Origin: Drosophila miranda
Taxonomy: Eukaryota; Arthropoda; Insecta; Diptera; Drosophilidae
Length of the DNA: 64,000 nt
Assembly: GCF_003369915.1 (NCBI RefSeq)
Contig: NC_046677.1
Span: 16,120,001 to 16,184,000, forward strand
Direction: 5' to 3'
Each line of letters opens with the position of its first letter. Position 1 is the stretch's first letter. A model generated the notes under the pieces. That model did not search any database. It had not been told where the DNA came from and saw only the letters and a program-made list of their open reading frames with translations. Position numbers and translations under genes: made by a program. This document shows, one piece after another, positions 1 through 14,800 of this stretch.

Positions 1-2610
1 ACAGAATAAATAAGAAGCCAATGCAATAATTATATACAAAATTATATCAAGGTTGGAAACCTTCTTGGTGTTCTTGGTGCCTGGGAATATTACTTCATAT
101 TACGAGTACTCCACTGCAGTGGATGCTAAATGCCTTGCACTTCCTCTACTATTCGTATCTGTTGTATCTCCATACACCCTCTAGTTCTGTTGCATGCCTT
201 TCAACTCCATCCTTGTTCCAGCAAATATACTCCTAACTTCAAACAAATCGAATATGTTTCCTGCTACTTGCACTTTATGGACTCGATCAAGTGCAAAATC
301 CGATCCAAAAACTTGATGCTGCTGCTGCTGCCTGCACGGACAGGAGGCCTCAGGTTTTTGGGGTGGGGGAGACGACGACTGCTGCTGGGGCAAAAGTGTT
401 TCAATTATTTAGCTTGAATAAAATGCATGCAGCAGAGTGTCCAAAGCACATACACACAGCACACACAGAGATTGGAGTTGGTGCTGAGGCGAGGCGAGGC
501 GGGCGAGGGCTGGAGCACGTAGCCGAAAAGTATGCTATTGAAATATTTATGCATCGCTCGCTTTTGCTCGTTTGCTTTGTTTGGTAGCTGTCTGCTTTGC
601 TATGTGTGCGTTTGTGTGTGTGAGTGTGTGAGAGTGTGTGAGAGTTTGCGGCTGATTAAGCATTTGACATACATATTTCCTCCTTGCAGTAGCAGCATCA
701 CCAGCAGGATCAGGAGCAAGAGCAGGAGCAACAGCAATGGAGTTCAAAGCGCATTAGACATGCAAAACAAACACGTGCCGACACGCACACACATTCTGCC
801 ATCTCTTTTCTTCTTTCTGGCCTTTGTCTGGCATGAGAGGGGGGGGAATGGGATACCCTGTGTCGCATTTTCCTATTAGCAGGCAACAATTCGCAACAAA
901 ATATGCAAATGCAGCCAAGCGAGTGAGCTCCACTCCTCTGTGTGCCCCTATCTACCCATCTCGTTCACTCTCTTTTGACCCCTGTCTCTCTCTCTCTCTC
1001 CGCTCTCTGTCGCACATAGACAAGTGCATGGGCCGTGGTTCAGCATTTGCCGCATTGTTTTTCTGTCTGTTTGTTTGTTGCCGCCTGAATGATTCGTAGC
1101 CGAACATTTTCCAGCCAAATTTGCAGCACGTGATGCACAAAAAAACAAACAGCCAAAACATTTTAAATACACTTATCATAACGAGCGGTATACCGCATTT
1201 TCCAATGGATTTGGGTACTTGAAAGGACCTTTGATCGCCAAAATAAATTGTTCAGGGCGTAAATGCGATCGAAGCACATTCCCACAAAGAATAATCCACA
1301 ATCTGAGATTGTTTAAGGTGGGAATATTCTGTTCCATTAGAACTGACACAAATTCAATTTAGAAATGAAAGTACTTCGAAAATTTAGCCCACTTCATTTA
1401 TGTATCTTAAAGTTTCCCTACTCCAAAAAAAAAAAATTCATGTAAAACTTTTTCGGAAATATATTGCCACAAAAATTGCACAAAGTAAATAGTTATCCAT
1501 CCGAATTCAATCGAAAGTTTTCTAGCACTTTGGCATGGGCTTAGATAAGGCATCGTCAGCAGCGTAAGACCAACTTCCTTTTGGCCATTCACTCGCCTCA
1601 ACCCTATTTTTTTGGCCACGTTTCCAGCCTTATCTTAGTGGCTTCAGCAGCCAACAGCAGAGACGTAGCGACGAAGATGGCCAGAGAGCAAGGGGGCAAG
1701 AGAGGAGGCTCTGAAGTGGACAAGAGAACTGTGATGTTGGGTTTTAATTGAATTTTGAAACCGCATAACTGAAATCGCAAAGCCAGCCAAATCTTGACCT
1801 CTCAGACTGGTCGTCCTCGTCCTGGTCCTCCCACCCATTCGACAGGCAATAAAAATGTTGTAAAAATTTCGCCAAAAGTAATTTGTGCTACGGCAGAGCC
1901 ATTTAATGGAGGCAACTAGGACGAATAGATTATTACCCTAACAAAGGGAGTGGAGCTTTTCTTCTCCAGTTTTCCCTGGAGAACCTCCTTTCCATTTCAT
2001 TAGCAGATCATCTATAATTTTCAGGTAATCATTTATGCTGTATACTCCAGGGGCAAAACCCCTGCTTGTCCCTTAACCATCTCAGTCCCTCCTGGATTGT
2101 ACTCCTTCGCTCGACTGATGGACCCTTCCAATAGTGAGATACACTCTGGCAAGTCTTAGTGAGCGGCAGATTACAAGCGATTGCCACTTGGCGATAGGAC
2201 TGGCAACCGCAACTCCACACAGGTCTTAACCCTCTTCGTTTTCTTTTTTCGTTTTCAGCCATTACTACCCGCATGACCCCGCTCAATTAGTTAGCGCATT
2301 AAAGGGGATTCCACGTCGGGAGGAGGAGCAGGAGCAGGCAGCAGGAGCAGGAGCTAGACCAGTCGAGGAATTTATTGTGCCCAAGTCCAAGCTGGTTAGC
2401 AGGAGTCTCTTATCGGTGTAACCAGGCTGTCGTGCTTTCGTGCTGCCTCGCTGAGAGGCAGAGATATTCGGAATCGAGTCGACTCGAGTTGAGTCTCGTA
2501 ATTGACTTGTTGCCAAGTAATCGTTGCCAGTTAACTGCTGTTGTCAGGGGATTATCTACAGTTCAGTTGGAATCGACTGTTCCTCCATCGGTATTGTATT
2601 CTTGACTTAG

Positions 2611-2634
2611 ACACACACACACACACACACACAC
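2611..2634. repeat. (AC)12 microsatellite
   Basis: Uninterrupted AC dinucleotide run of twelve units. It is one of many CA/TG tracts in the window and has no gene association that I can see. Confidence 0.95.
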
Positions 2635-5600
2635 GATTACGGAGCCAGGATCCAGAGCCGAAGCTCATTGAAGTGGGTAAAAAGTGAAAAACAATAAACA
2701 ATAGCCAGGCCTCAGCCAAGACCAAAATCAAAAGAGGAAGCATCAGGTGAGTGCTTGGTGAACAGATAATTCAAATGAAAATGGATTATATTTTGAATCT
2801 CTCTGAATTTTCCTATAATCCCAAACGAAGGCAAACTTAGCGTTGCTTTCCCACACTCAAGTGTTTTGTTGTCCATGCTCTGTCCCCACTTCAGCTAATT
2901 GGTTCTGAAATGGTCGAGAGTCGTAGATTATTTATCTGATTCTCCCTTCCAGCCTTCCACCCATCCATCCATCCATTCATCCATCAAATCTCATGGTCAA
3001 TCTCTGTGGAGGCGCTCCGGAAGTGTGCAACAATCTCTGGCCGCAGCAATCAACGCGCCAAGTTGCCAGCCACTTTTCTCTCAGTCTCTGGCTCTGTCTC
3101 GCTCTCTCTTCCTGCATGTGTGGGCAGCCATTTTGGAAGCTTAACCATAAATGTTGCATTCCGCTTTTAAGCTGCAACCTAACGATGTGTACGGTGTGTG
3201 CGGTGTGCACGAGGCGGGGGCTGAGGCTCACCAGCAATTTGGTCTGGCTTTGCCCCGAGTCAACGATGTGGGAGTGGGGAGAGAGGAAGTGGTGAAAGTG
3301 GGGTGTGGGAGGCTGCAGAAGCGGCAGCAATGCAACATCTGGCCACCTTTTTACACGTGCTTCTCTGGCCCGCCATCCTTCAGGCGAACCAACCGCTCAT
3401 CTCCGGCTAATTCTCTATGCATTTCAGGAATCCACTCGCCGCCAACCGCCCCTCGTCGGGGCTAGTCAAGTGGGTCCGGAGATGGGCTCCATTTGAATCT
3501 CCGACTGGCTGGAGCTCGCTAATCCCATTACGGGCACAGACCTTCTTAAATGGCAGCTGCGAAACACTCTTTGCCTTTATTTGAAATGGTAGATGGTTCT
3601 TCTACTACTCGTATGCAGCTTAGATTGATTTAATTTTCCATTTAGATGCCTTAAATGCTTTTGATGAGGGGCTTTGATTAGGCGAAAGCCTGAACGAAGC
3701 CTGATTGACATTTTAAGATCCTTCGTGGGATGTGCGTGGGCTACACCTGGTGACCTTTGCACCATGCTGTTATTACGTGGCCATTGGCGTAACCACAACT
3801 TTGATACTGAAGCGTTAATTCAACCACTCCCACACACACACGCACACACAGAGTACAGAGAGCCAGCCATGCACTGGAAAAAAGAATTCAATCCATTCGG
3901 TTTGTGGGAGTGTAGAGGTGGGATTCCAGCGATGTGTAAACAAAGAATGACAAAGCGGATAAGATATACAAATGTACAGATATTGGGGATTGGTAGGTAG
4001 TTAATATTAGCTTACAATGTATGAGCGTGAGAGCTGTCACAGAACGCTAACAGTGCGCTGTAACCGGGAACTGTTAACCGAGAATGTTAGCAGGGTGTCA
4101 ACAGCTTTGTTTCTCTGTTAAAGCTTTCAATATAAACAGGATAACTTTTCTAAAATATATATTTTATATTCAGATTTTGATTAAAGGTTGGACACGCATC
4201 AAAGCGAGAGGGCACAGTCTTGATCCGCATTAACATTCCTCTGTCTGTTTCTGTTGTATCTGCCATAATCCCGGAAAGGCTCTTCTCTGAGTCCCACACC
4301 ATTGTGCAGTAGTTCTGAAAGAAGAGCAGCAATTGAAAATTTCCCCAACATTAATTTTCTTTCAGTGCAGTTGACTGACATCCTCGCTTCGTGTTTCGCT
4401 GTGCTTCGTTTTTTGTATTCCTCTTTTTTTTCGACCATTCAATGAGCTTTTAAGAGCGCTAATTAAAAATGTGGCAAGTGCAACCGATGCAGACACCACC
4501 CCTCTTGCCACGCCACGGCACTCCGCCACTTCACTCTTCGCTACCTATCCTTTAGTTGCCATTAAGGTCTATAGCCATAATGTGGCTGTCGTCTCGCTTT
4601 CTATTGCCTGCTCTTGAGGGGAAGCGTAATTAACGCCTTTACTCTTGGCATTGGTACAGGCCATGCCACATTCCACACACATACATACACACAGACACAT
4701 AGACACACACATGCCCACACACCGCTCTGAAGCCACCATCGCCACCCTGCTACGCCTCTTGTGGCTATTGCGGCTTTGTCTGTGTGGGAAACGTTTTTAG
4801 ATTGCATATTTATTAAAATGCAGCAAAGTTACAGCCACAAAAGCAGCAGCAGCAGCAGCAGTAGCATCAGCAGCAGCAGCACCACCAGAAGATGAAAGAA
4901 TAAACGCAAGACGAGCACGAGCACGAGGAGTGGCTCTGCAGGAAAAGCTAAAATGTAATAACTCTTGTCCTGGTCCCGTCTCCGTCCTCGTCGCCTCCCC
5001 ACCGAACCCCTCTTTCTTTGGCCATGCATTTCCGTAAGCAGCTTTTGTCCGCAGGTGTTTTTCCATTGTGTTGGCTCAACGCTTAACGATGGATGCGATG
5101 GGGAATGGGGAATGGTATGGCAAGGCTGGGATGGGATGGTCTGACAGCCAGCGTTCTCTTTTGCAGCCAAGGATTTTTCAAGACCAAGCTGCTTATTATC
5201 AGAGCGTAACAATAACGAAAGAATAGCTGCGGCAACGAAGGTGTAGATACCCTCAAAGATCAAGCGTTTCTAAGGCAGCCATTTTTGTTGAGATATGTAC
5301 AAAAAGAAACATATATTTTCCAGGCATTTTCCCCTTGAATCTACATTGTAGGATCGAAGAATGGGTGGTACCCCCTCCAGGGGTATTACAAAAAAAGTGA
5401 AACTAATAAGCTTATGAAAAGGAAAATCTGCACATCGTTCCCGAACACCGAACCTCGCCGGAGCCCCAGCTAATTGTGAGCTAATTCTAATTATCAGCAA
5501 CACATTCGAGAGTCCTGCTCCGGCTTCTGCTCCTGCTCCTGGCCCTCGTCCTGTCTGCCAGCAAGCCAGCCAGCTACTAACGAGTGTTTATTAATGGCGC

Positions 5601-7159
5601 TAATGGCAAGCGACGCCTTTGATGAGCGTAAAATGCTTAAGCACACAGATCCTTCCCAAGGTCCTCTTCCTTACTGCTCCTGTTCTCCATCCAACTGCCG
5701 GCTGCCGGCTGCCGGCTCCTCTTTCAGGCCACGCAATTAGCGCACAAATATTTCCGCATACATTTCCTTATACCAATTTTTTTTTGTTTTTTTTCCTTTT
5801 TTTGCCTTTCAGTTTCCTTGCCTTTTTCACAGCTTTGGCCATAAAAATGCTCAACCGAATTGTAGTAATTACAACAATTTGCATAAGAGAGAGAGATGGA
5901 AAGCGGGCGAAAGAGAGCGCGATAGAGAGGCAACCAGAACGGAAAACGGAAATCAAAAAGCGCAAAGCAACCGAACGTCGCTCACAAAAGTATGCTACGC
6001 ATTTTTGCAATTTATTCATGCAGACAAATGGTGAATGGAGGCAGTGGGAGCAGGGGGAGGGGGCAGAAAGGGAGCGAATTAGTGGGGAAAGGACGATCCC
6101 AAAATACACCAAAAATAATACACGAGAGGAAGGAGAAAAGAAAACGCTAATTATGTAATATGAAAATGCGACAACAACGTTGAATTATTTGCATATGGCA
6201 GCAACAGCACGGGACAGCAGCCCTTTTTTTGTGTGTCGGCAGAGATCCCTTCTTTTTTGTTGGGTTCATACTTTTGCGGCCATTAACAAATTCAATTAAC
6301 ACTCTGCATACGACTGAGAATTTTTTTGTGATTTTCATTACCATTTTCCTTAGCAGATCCCAATGTAAAATGAAAACCAAACTCATTTTTCTGGCAGCCT
6401 GCTGCTGCCGCTGGTGCTTCTGCTTTTGCTGCAATTGAAATCCCAATTACGGCAGCAGCTTCACAATTGAATAATCTCGAATCGAATCCAATGGAAGCAG
6501 AAATAAAGCCTTTTGCCAGGCATCCGCATCGTTTGTTGTCGATTAGTGCACAAACCGTAGAAAACAGAGAAAACCTGAAATCATAAATACCTGGGAGTTG
6601 AAGAGGGAAGATGGTACGAGTCGAGTCTGCCCTATGCTGTGGATCAAATGCGGTTTAGGAGAAAACCATAAATAAAATAGATACAATTGTTATTTCATTC
6701 AAATTCAAGAGTTTATTTTCTGCAAAAATAAGACAATTTCTACTTCGATCTTAGGCAGCGATGCACTGCTAAGGAATTGGGATAAGAAAACATATTCAAA
6801 TCTATTTTAAGTTGCAAATAAATTCACAAAAGATAAAACCAGAGGTGCAGAGCTCTTGCTACCTTGTAAAGTACTTACCTGTTCGTGTATCTGTAATTTT
6901 AGTGTAACTATTTGTACTTTAGCCACAAAAGAAAAACAGATAAAACAATCAACTGAAATGGTTATTTTATTGAGACGGGAAAAATTCAAGAATTATTTCT
7001 ATTGCAAATTTATGTTAAATTCATTGATATGAATGTTTGAATTCATTAAAATACATTATTAATTGGTAGAATTTTTTTGGACAGTAGTATCGTTGCAACA
7101 TCTGTTCTTCCTGCCTCGCCCTGGGTATATTTAGTAAATTCCGTTGTGAGCTTATGGTT

Positions 7160-8020
7160 TGTCTGAAGAAAAAACAGTAGTCGTTGATCCCTGGCCTAAG
7201 AGACCGTCCTTCTCTGCTGCCTCAACAGGGTCTCGCAAGCGGCTCTCCGTTTCGAGATCCCATGTCTTCGCCCATGATTGTCACTTGTATCTTGAGGTTC
7301 TTCTCGTTGTCCAGCGGTCAGCGAATCGCCTAAATGTCGAGGGAAATGAAGTCGTCCTTCGAGCAGCCCTCGAAGTCTTCCATGTGGCACTCTTAGTGGA
7401 TAAGCACCTGTTAGAGCTCCGACTTGTGTTCCTCGAATCCCGTCACCAAGAGACCAGCGGCAAAGGGACGACGATAATAACGATTGTATCTTGTAGCGAA
7501 GATTGATCATCAGATATTTCGCCGATTTGCAAATAGCGATAGGAGAAAGTCTGGGTCAGCATATAGCAGCAGTGTTTTCGCATCTGGGGCCAGACCCGCA
7601 AGGATCGTATAAATTCCGAGAGGTCTCTGTTAATGTCATGCCCAATGAACCCGACCGATTGCAGATGAACAATTTCTACATCGAAACTATAACTTTGTGA
7701 AGCATCGGATGTAACATGTGAGGTATATGTCTTCGCTTGGACAGTGGGTCTTTTCCCACATAGTCCCGTAAGAGCTTCCGCGACAGCCGTTGGATTGCAT
7801 CATATTGCCATCCGTCACTGTCTCGGCGAGTGACATATACTTATGTATCTTGTAGTTGCTCTAATAATAACCTTGTTGAAACGGTGAACTGTCTCAGAGT
7901 AGTGCCTAAATACATGAGGCCAATAAATCTGTTGCTCGTTAATCTTTCCAGTATACATTTGGTTCTAGTTATATTGCATCGCGCTGCAAACACTTTTCTC
8001 CATGCACTTTACTTTTGTTA
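7160..8020 (-). pseudogene. Decayed coding-like sequence, unidentified
   Basis: On the minus strand this stretch has codon-like texture, but the apparent frame changes several times. One frame near 7690-7840 reads IQRLSRKLLRDYVGKDPLSK before a stop at about 7689. Another near 7590-7660 reads VGFIGHDINRDLSEFIRS. A third near 7290-7390 reads ECHMEDFEGCSKDDFISLDI with stops on both sides. The base composition is more GC-balanced than the AT-rich DNA on either side. I cannot name the family. It may be an old retrocopy or transposon fragment. No intact gene is claimed. Confidence 0.3.
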
Positions 8021-8576
8021 AGATTTTCCCTTTAGATAAATATGTAGCATTGTTAAGGAACGTCCTTTAACCAAAGCATGATCTTCAATATTGTAGCACA
8101 GCCATTCCTTGCGCTTTTTCCAATCGATTTTACACTCCCTTATCGATCGTTCATCCTCATGAATCCCCCCATTCAAAAAACCAACTTAATCAGGGCATAA
8201 TACCCATGTACGAGTATATAAATTGCCACAGCCAAATGGCCGAGTTATTAAAATAAAGCAAAAGAGTTGGCGTTAATGTTGCATGGCCCGAAAAAGTGCA
8301 CTCTGCGAACGGAAACGGAAACGAGCGCGTGAAATTCCAATATGCTGCTTACACTACTGCATATGCATAGAGTTCTGTCGATCCCCCTGCCCATCTGCAT
8401 GGAAAAAAACCAATTTCAATTTGTTAACCATTTTTTTATTCCCAATCAAATTTATTACACGGCATAACACAAACAATAAAAGAAAAAAGGGAGATGGTTG
8501 CGTACGGAGGAGATGGAAAACAAATTCGCAATCGGCTCTTATTTTCTTACAAAATATATGTATATCCATCCATCCA

Positions 8577-8598
8577 TGTGTGTGTGTGTGTGTGTGTG
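8577..8598. repeat. (TG)n microsatellite
   Basis: TG run of about eleven units followed by a TCTC-rich tract. It lies 3' of the Yip1-family gene on its complementary strand. Confidence 0.9.
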
Positions 8599-8813
8599 GG
8601 GACTCCTCCACTGGCTCTCTCTCTCTCTTTCTCTCTCTCTATTTCATCATATGTATATGAAGTATATGTTTGCAGGACAATTAAAACGAGGCAAACACAA
8701 GGCTACTTCTACACGGGGATGGGAGGAGGGAGAAAGAGAGTGGGAGTGTGAGTGTGAGTGTGAGTGTGAGAGCATATGACGGAAGGTGGTATAGCCTGGA
8801 GGCCAGCCTGGCC

Positions 8814-11800
8814 CTAGTAAATGGTAATCAAGGCAAATCCTCCATAGAGCACGGCACACGGATAGGCAATCAGCATCTGTTGATGGTCCATGGAGAACGC
8901 TGTGGCGAACAGTTTCGAGGCCGATATGGCGCACCAGAATATGGAGATGCCGCTCACAATTAGGCCGAGTGTGCCCCTGCAAAGTGATATGGTAGAGAGA
9001 GCAGTTGAGATAGATGAATGTATGTACGGTTATGGGCAGAGGAGAGGCAGGAGCCTCTACGGCAGCAAGAGCCAGCCAGAGCCCCCATAGATATAGCGCC
9101 AAAATCAATAAACAATGCATATGCATGAAGCAGACGGTAGAAGCGGCGAAACAGCAGCAGCATAGGATAGGATAGAGTATACGAGTGACTGAGTGTTTCA
9201 TAAAAAAATAGAGGAAGAAAAGTGAGTGTGAGTGCGGGTGCGGGTGCGGGTGCGGGTGTGAGTGTGCGCGTGAGTGTGTTCGAATGAATGGGCAGGGCAA
9301 ACAAAGACAGCAGGCGGCTGTGCAAAGGATGTGCAAACACAGTCCCACTACAAAGCCCACAACGGCCACGAGAGTGCAGGGAATGAAAAATTGATATATA
9401 AGCGATGTGTTCGGCCTACCTACGGGAAACTACTACGAGTACAATGCAGGGCGGCCAGGATGATGAATATGCTTGTAGACATTTGTCGATTGTGACCTAA
9501 TCAAATCCCAAGATAGTAGCTCAAGTTGCAGCAAAGTTACGTGCAGTGTTGCAATCAGACTAAAAGCAGTAATGGTTTCTTAAGCGACTGATTGTATTTT
9601 ATAGCATATTCAGAGTTTGAGCTAAGAGAAAACATCTTTCAAGATTATTTTGTGTTCTAGCTACTGGTAAAACCCCCAACGTCTTATTTAGCGCTAGGCA
9701 CGCTTTTTGAATTGTAGAGCAGTTCAACAAAGCAGTGCACATGTCAGATACGGCACATGTAATTTGTTCTTGCATTCTCGGGCATTCTCCTTTGCATTTT
9801 TCGCTTATGCTCGAGTCTCGAGTCGGTTGTATATTTGTGAAATTCCATTAAAGAGTGTTTTCTATTTCCCACACTTCTGATTCCATTCTTGTCAACAGTT
9901 ATAGAATTTCCTAGTGAAAAGTATTAACAAACATTTACCCCACCCCAAATGTACACTAACTCTCTAAAAAACTACTTCAAATCCCCTCTTAGAAACACAC
10001 ATTATCGAAAAAGGCAAACACTTTCGTCAAGCTACTCCAAATGTGCCAACAAAACACTCAAACACCATAAAATCAAAGAAAGAAAAAAACAGCCTTAATA
10101 TGTTGACATTTTTTGTCTGCAACAAAAACATTTCAGTAAAGTTCAGAAAAAAATGTTTGGGAAAACTTCCCACAACCTCTTGGAATATTTACTCAACGCT
10201 CAATAAACGTAAAAGTGTAAGTGCGTTATCCCTAGATTATCTGTGCCTAGTTTAAGGCGGAAAGGTTCTTTAGAAGACTATATTTAAAATCATAATCTTT
10301 GAGTAACCAGAAATCGATTTCTTAAACCAAAAAGCGTATGAATAATCCCCCAATATGTATCAAAGGTTCACATATATTCCGTGCCCCGATTCCACGCTGG
10401 CGTTTAATGGATTGCCTCTTTGTGGTCTCAGCGGCTCAGCTGTCACCTGGGCGGCGGCTCACCCTGTCAGCCTCCTCCTGCCGCTGCAATCTTTGTGCAA
10501 CTTTATTTGCCTGTGACATGGTTCCATGTGGAGCCAAGTGATTTTTCGGCCCCGTCACAGAGCTTGTAGCGCGTAAATGGTACCCTGGCCTAAAAACCAA
10601 TCAAAACAATACTAACCCATCTGGGGGTATAGCCCATGCAGGACCAGTCCCCCCCTATAAAGGATAACTCGACTGTCTGTGTAATTTTTGCGCACTTTTG
10701 CATCACCAAACAAACTCAATTAAAAAAGTCTGTCTAAAGGGAGAAAAAAACGAATGAGAAGGGAATCGCAAAAATATTTACTGTAAACTTGCCTGGAATT
10801 CCTATGGAGAGTATATGAACATCAACGCCAACTCCCACCCTCTACCCCTTTGTCCGTCTCTCTCTCTCTCTCTCTAGTGCACAGATACTCGGACATACAT
10901 ACACATGCATGCATACATATGCAGAAAAAGTGCAGGCGCTTAAAACCAACAAATAAAAAATGCAAGCAAACAGGCAACCAAAATGGCAATTGCACGGGGC
11001 AGTTGGCAGTTGGACAGTTTTTTGGGGATAGGAGAAAGAGGTGGGGAGCGGGGTTCCTCGGAGGGGTGAGGGCTACAGCGGGGACGGGACGGACAAAATG
11101 CTGTTGGTGTCGAGTAAACCCGAGCAATAGTTGCTTTTTTACACGCTTCCCAGCACCACTTCCACTGCGCCCCCCACACCACTCGGTTCTCCCTTTGGAG
11201 GACTGAAATTATGACGTGCCAAAGGGGTGGGAGAGCAGGATAGAGTCTGGAACGGGGGGAGTGAGAGCGTTCAGTGGCAGGCAGTGGCAGGCTCCCACGC
11301 GTTCCCTCGCCAGAGGAAGCGCTAAAAACTCACGCAGCATTTGCGTGTTGCTCCTCTCGCATCGTCATCATAAAAAGCGAAACGAGTGAGTGGATCGCCA
11401 CAAAAAGAAAAAAACACTAGAGAGATGTGTATAATCGTGTATTCTGACTAAAGGATACCCACTTACTTTGACCTTAAGTACCTCTTGGACCCATGCGACT
11501 CCAAACCGAAGCCTGTTACTCGAAGTTGTGAGGCAGAAACGATCCTTCCGCCCAACCAACCGAGACGCGCTGCCCCATGACGCGCGACGTGTACATGCAG
11601 GATAGATAGATATCTACCTGTTACACCTTATCACACACGACTACAGCATACTCTCTTAATGGAGCGTTTACAGGGTAGCAGACAAAACAACGACTAAAAA
11701 GGAAGAAGAAGTGCAGGGAAATGGAGAGTGTAGGACAGAGAGAAAACGGATGAGGAAGAGGAAGGGGAAGTGGAAGTGGATGGAGAGTGAGATGCGAGCA

Positions 11801-14800
11801 CGGCGAGCAAGTGCTGGACACATATTTGAAAAGGAAACTACGTGAACGAAACTCAACGGGTGGCAAAACTGGACACGGAACGTTAGACAGATGGACACGG
11901 GACAGCCACCCGACCAACGGGCCCCCTCAATCGTTATCCGCCTCATCCTGCTCCTCCGTGTGCCCGCCCCCTCAGGCAGTACCCTGTTCTCAGCGCGAAA
12001 ATTAAACGGCGCACAGTTGGCGTTATTTTCCCTTTTCCCTTTTTTTTTGTTTTTGTTTTTGCCTGTCTTGCCTTTTGCCTTGGCTTCAATTGGGGTCCGG
12101 GGTCCCTGGACCATGGTTTCATGGGTTCGTAGTCTGTAGTTTTGTTAGTTGGTAGCCCCGGAGTCCACTAAAAGCGCAAATTAAGTTGGCCACTCTTTTT
12201 TTTATATGTACCATATATCTGTGAGGGGAGAAAATACTACTAGATATGTACTAAGTGTGGGTGGGTGTGCATCTCTGGCCCAAAACTGCAACAAAATTAA
12301 AAACCTAAATTGTGCGAAAAGAAGCAACGGAAATCAACCAGAAAAAAAAGGTTGAAAAGAAGAAGTGTTTCGACTCCGGGGAGTTTCGATAAAAAGGAAC
12401 CCAAAATGTCGGGCAGGAAAACGCAATGAAGGGATAACGTTCTATTCATAATTTAAATGCGCAAATTAAGAGCAATAAAATAAGAGCTGAGGCCAGACAT
12501 CGCAGAACAATAGAGATAGAGCTCTGAGTCCCCTTTCTGCATACAATAGAACTTGGTTCAATTCAGAAAGCAATTTCCTTTGAATTTCAGAAACTATACA
12601 GAAAATAAGCATGAATATCTTATGAAGACTAAACTTTATAGTTGGGTTCTGTTTATTTTGGCTGGCTGGAAGACTATTAACTAGTAATAAATAGCAGCAC
12701 ACGGCAGGTCCTTGCTCCTTTTGCTCCAAGATTTATTCTTCGACAACCGACAATTGACAAAAAATGCCAAAGAGAATGCCTGAGAGCGCAAAAACAAAAT
12801 ACATGTCGAGTGCCTGACGTGTGAACATTGCTACATCCATTGATTTCTTCTACATGTGTGCAAAATTTCCCACTCCATTGTCCCCAGGTCTTTCTTTGCA
12901 TTTCAAAGCACCCAATCACCCCCATTTCGTTATTGATACATGCCCGCACTCACAATTAATAACCAACAGAAACTTGCAGCTAAAATTAAACTAAACAAAA
13001 ACCAATAACAACGATAGAACTGAACGACGGAGGCTGCATCCACAGACGAGGCGGCATCAATTGAACAAATTTCAACGGAACGGAACGGATCGGATCGGAA
13101 ACAGAAACGTGATGCAGTCGCAGCTGGACGGGCTTAGGCAAAAGTTTGTAATTACAGGCCACAAACAATGAGACGACTACGACTACGACGACGACTGCGA
13201 TGCCGATGCCGATGCATTGGCAACTTTTCAATTAAAAACATAAATATAAACCATCAATGGGAGGTGGAGGTAGAGGGGGAGGAGGATGATGGTTGGACCG
13301 CAGCAAAGTTAGCATGCAATGGCAATGAATGAACGAGCTTGGGCTGTGCTGTGCTGTGCTGTGCTGCAATGCTGAATGGGAGAGGATGAAAAGCCAACGA
13401 CTTGTGTCAACAATTACTTACTGAATGGTGATTAAAATGTTGATTCCCGAGAGCACGACCATGGGCAGCAGACAATAGCCGAGCACGGAGGCCACCGCCC
13501 CAAAGGTCACCTGCGACCGGGTGACCATCAGCGAAAGCAGACAATAGAAGAAGATGCAGCCCATCACGCCGATTCCATAGATGTACGAGAAGGTTACCTT
13601 GCCGCTCTGTAAAATGGGTAAATGAAGAGAAGTGGAAAGGTAATTGTTAGACAGCCCAATCCGAGAACAACAGAACAACAGAGTCCCCGGCTACAGTCGA
13701 AACCAATTGTAATAGTCGGGGGATATAGTGGGGATTTGTAGTCCAACTATTGTTACCAGGGAGAATGCAAGGCATTTCCATTCTATAACCTTATGTTTAC
13801 TTTACCAATACCAAAAATAGTTGCAAAATTACATAACTCTCTATAAAATTTCGTGTCTAATAAATTAAATATTGAGTGATAATTTCCCCAAGTTAAAACC
13901 TTTACCGGGTTAATTACAGTTCAAATAATACAATATTCTGGTTGAACATATTTAATAATAATAATAAATTAACTGTTGCTGATTATAATAAACGACTTGA
14001 ACAGAGTATACAGTATACGACTCGAAAGAATTGGCGCTGCACTCAATTCGTTTACCATATTCGAGAGCCTCAGACGATGACACTTTTTCATCGATCCCTT
14101 AACCTAATCCCTTAGCCTGGTGGACGGGCAATTATAATTGGTTTCGACTGTGATTTGGTGAGGGCGGTTTAAACTGTTTCGACTGAACTGAAAACAAATT
14201 GATATAACAAACCAGTAGCAGGAAGCCGCCAAGTGTGAGGCAGAAGACCAGTGGACCGGCCATGTCCGTGTCCTGGAGTATTTGCTGTTCGGTGCCCCGC
14301 AATGGATTAAGCACGGCCAGGGTCTGAAACGAGCCAGAGAGAAAGAGTGAGAGAGGAAAAGGGAGAGAGAGAGTAATACGATTAAAATTAGAGCAAGTGA
14401 AGGATTACACAGATGAATGGTGGATGGATTGGGGATACGGGAATACGGGAAAGAGCCATGGCAGGCAGCAGGCAGCCCAGTCCGGCCATCATCATTCACA
14501 CAGCCTGCGGCAGGACACAGGACACAACACGCAATTCATTTGTTGTTCGCACAGCGGTCATAAAACGAAGCCCAAGACCCGTTTTCCAAACATTTGTTCT
14601 CTGTATGCGTTTTTGGTTTTCCTCGTTGTTTTCCCCCCTTTTGCCCTTTTGCTGTTTCTGTTGTTCCTTGTATTGTTTTTTGCCTGTGTGTGTGTGTGTG
14701 TGTGCAGTCGCAGAGAAATTTGAAAAATGGAAATTGATGATAAATGATATTGCTGACCAGCGAACAGAGCAACGAGAGAATAGAAATTGGGGGGCGTAGG

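Larger units (their letters stand above)
1..8813. other. Gene-poor flank downstream of Yip1d1
   Basis: No exon chain or conserved protein can be supported here. The stretch has low-complexity and AT-rich sequence, CA/TG runs (for example near 4677-4710 and 8577-8598), CT/GA runs and short open frames without family similarity. Imperfect TAACAG/CTGTTA palindromes cluster near 4040-4115. A decayed coding-like patch is listed separately at 7160-8020. The 3' untranslated region of the minus-strand Yip1-family gene should lie just below 8814. The rest could be intergenic or an intron of a gene outside the window. Confidence 0.6.

Noticed and set aside
5619..6158. 179-residue plus-strand frame, Phe-rich then Lys/Glu/Arg-rich
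   Set aside because: Composition follows a T-rich then a purine-rich simple-sequence tract. No domain and no supporting signals.
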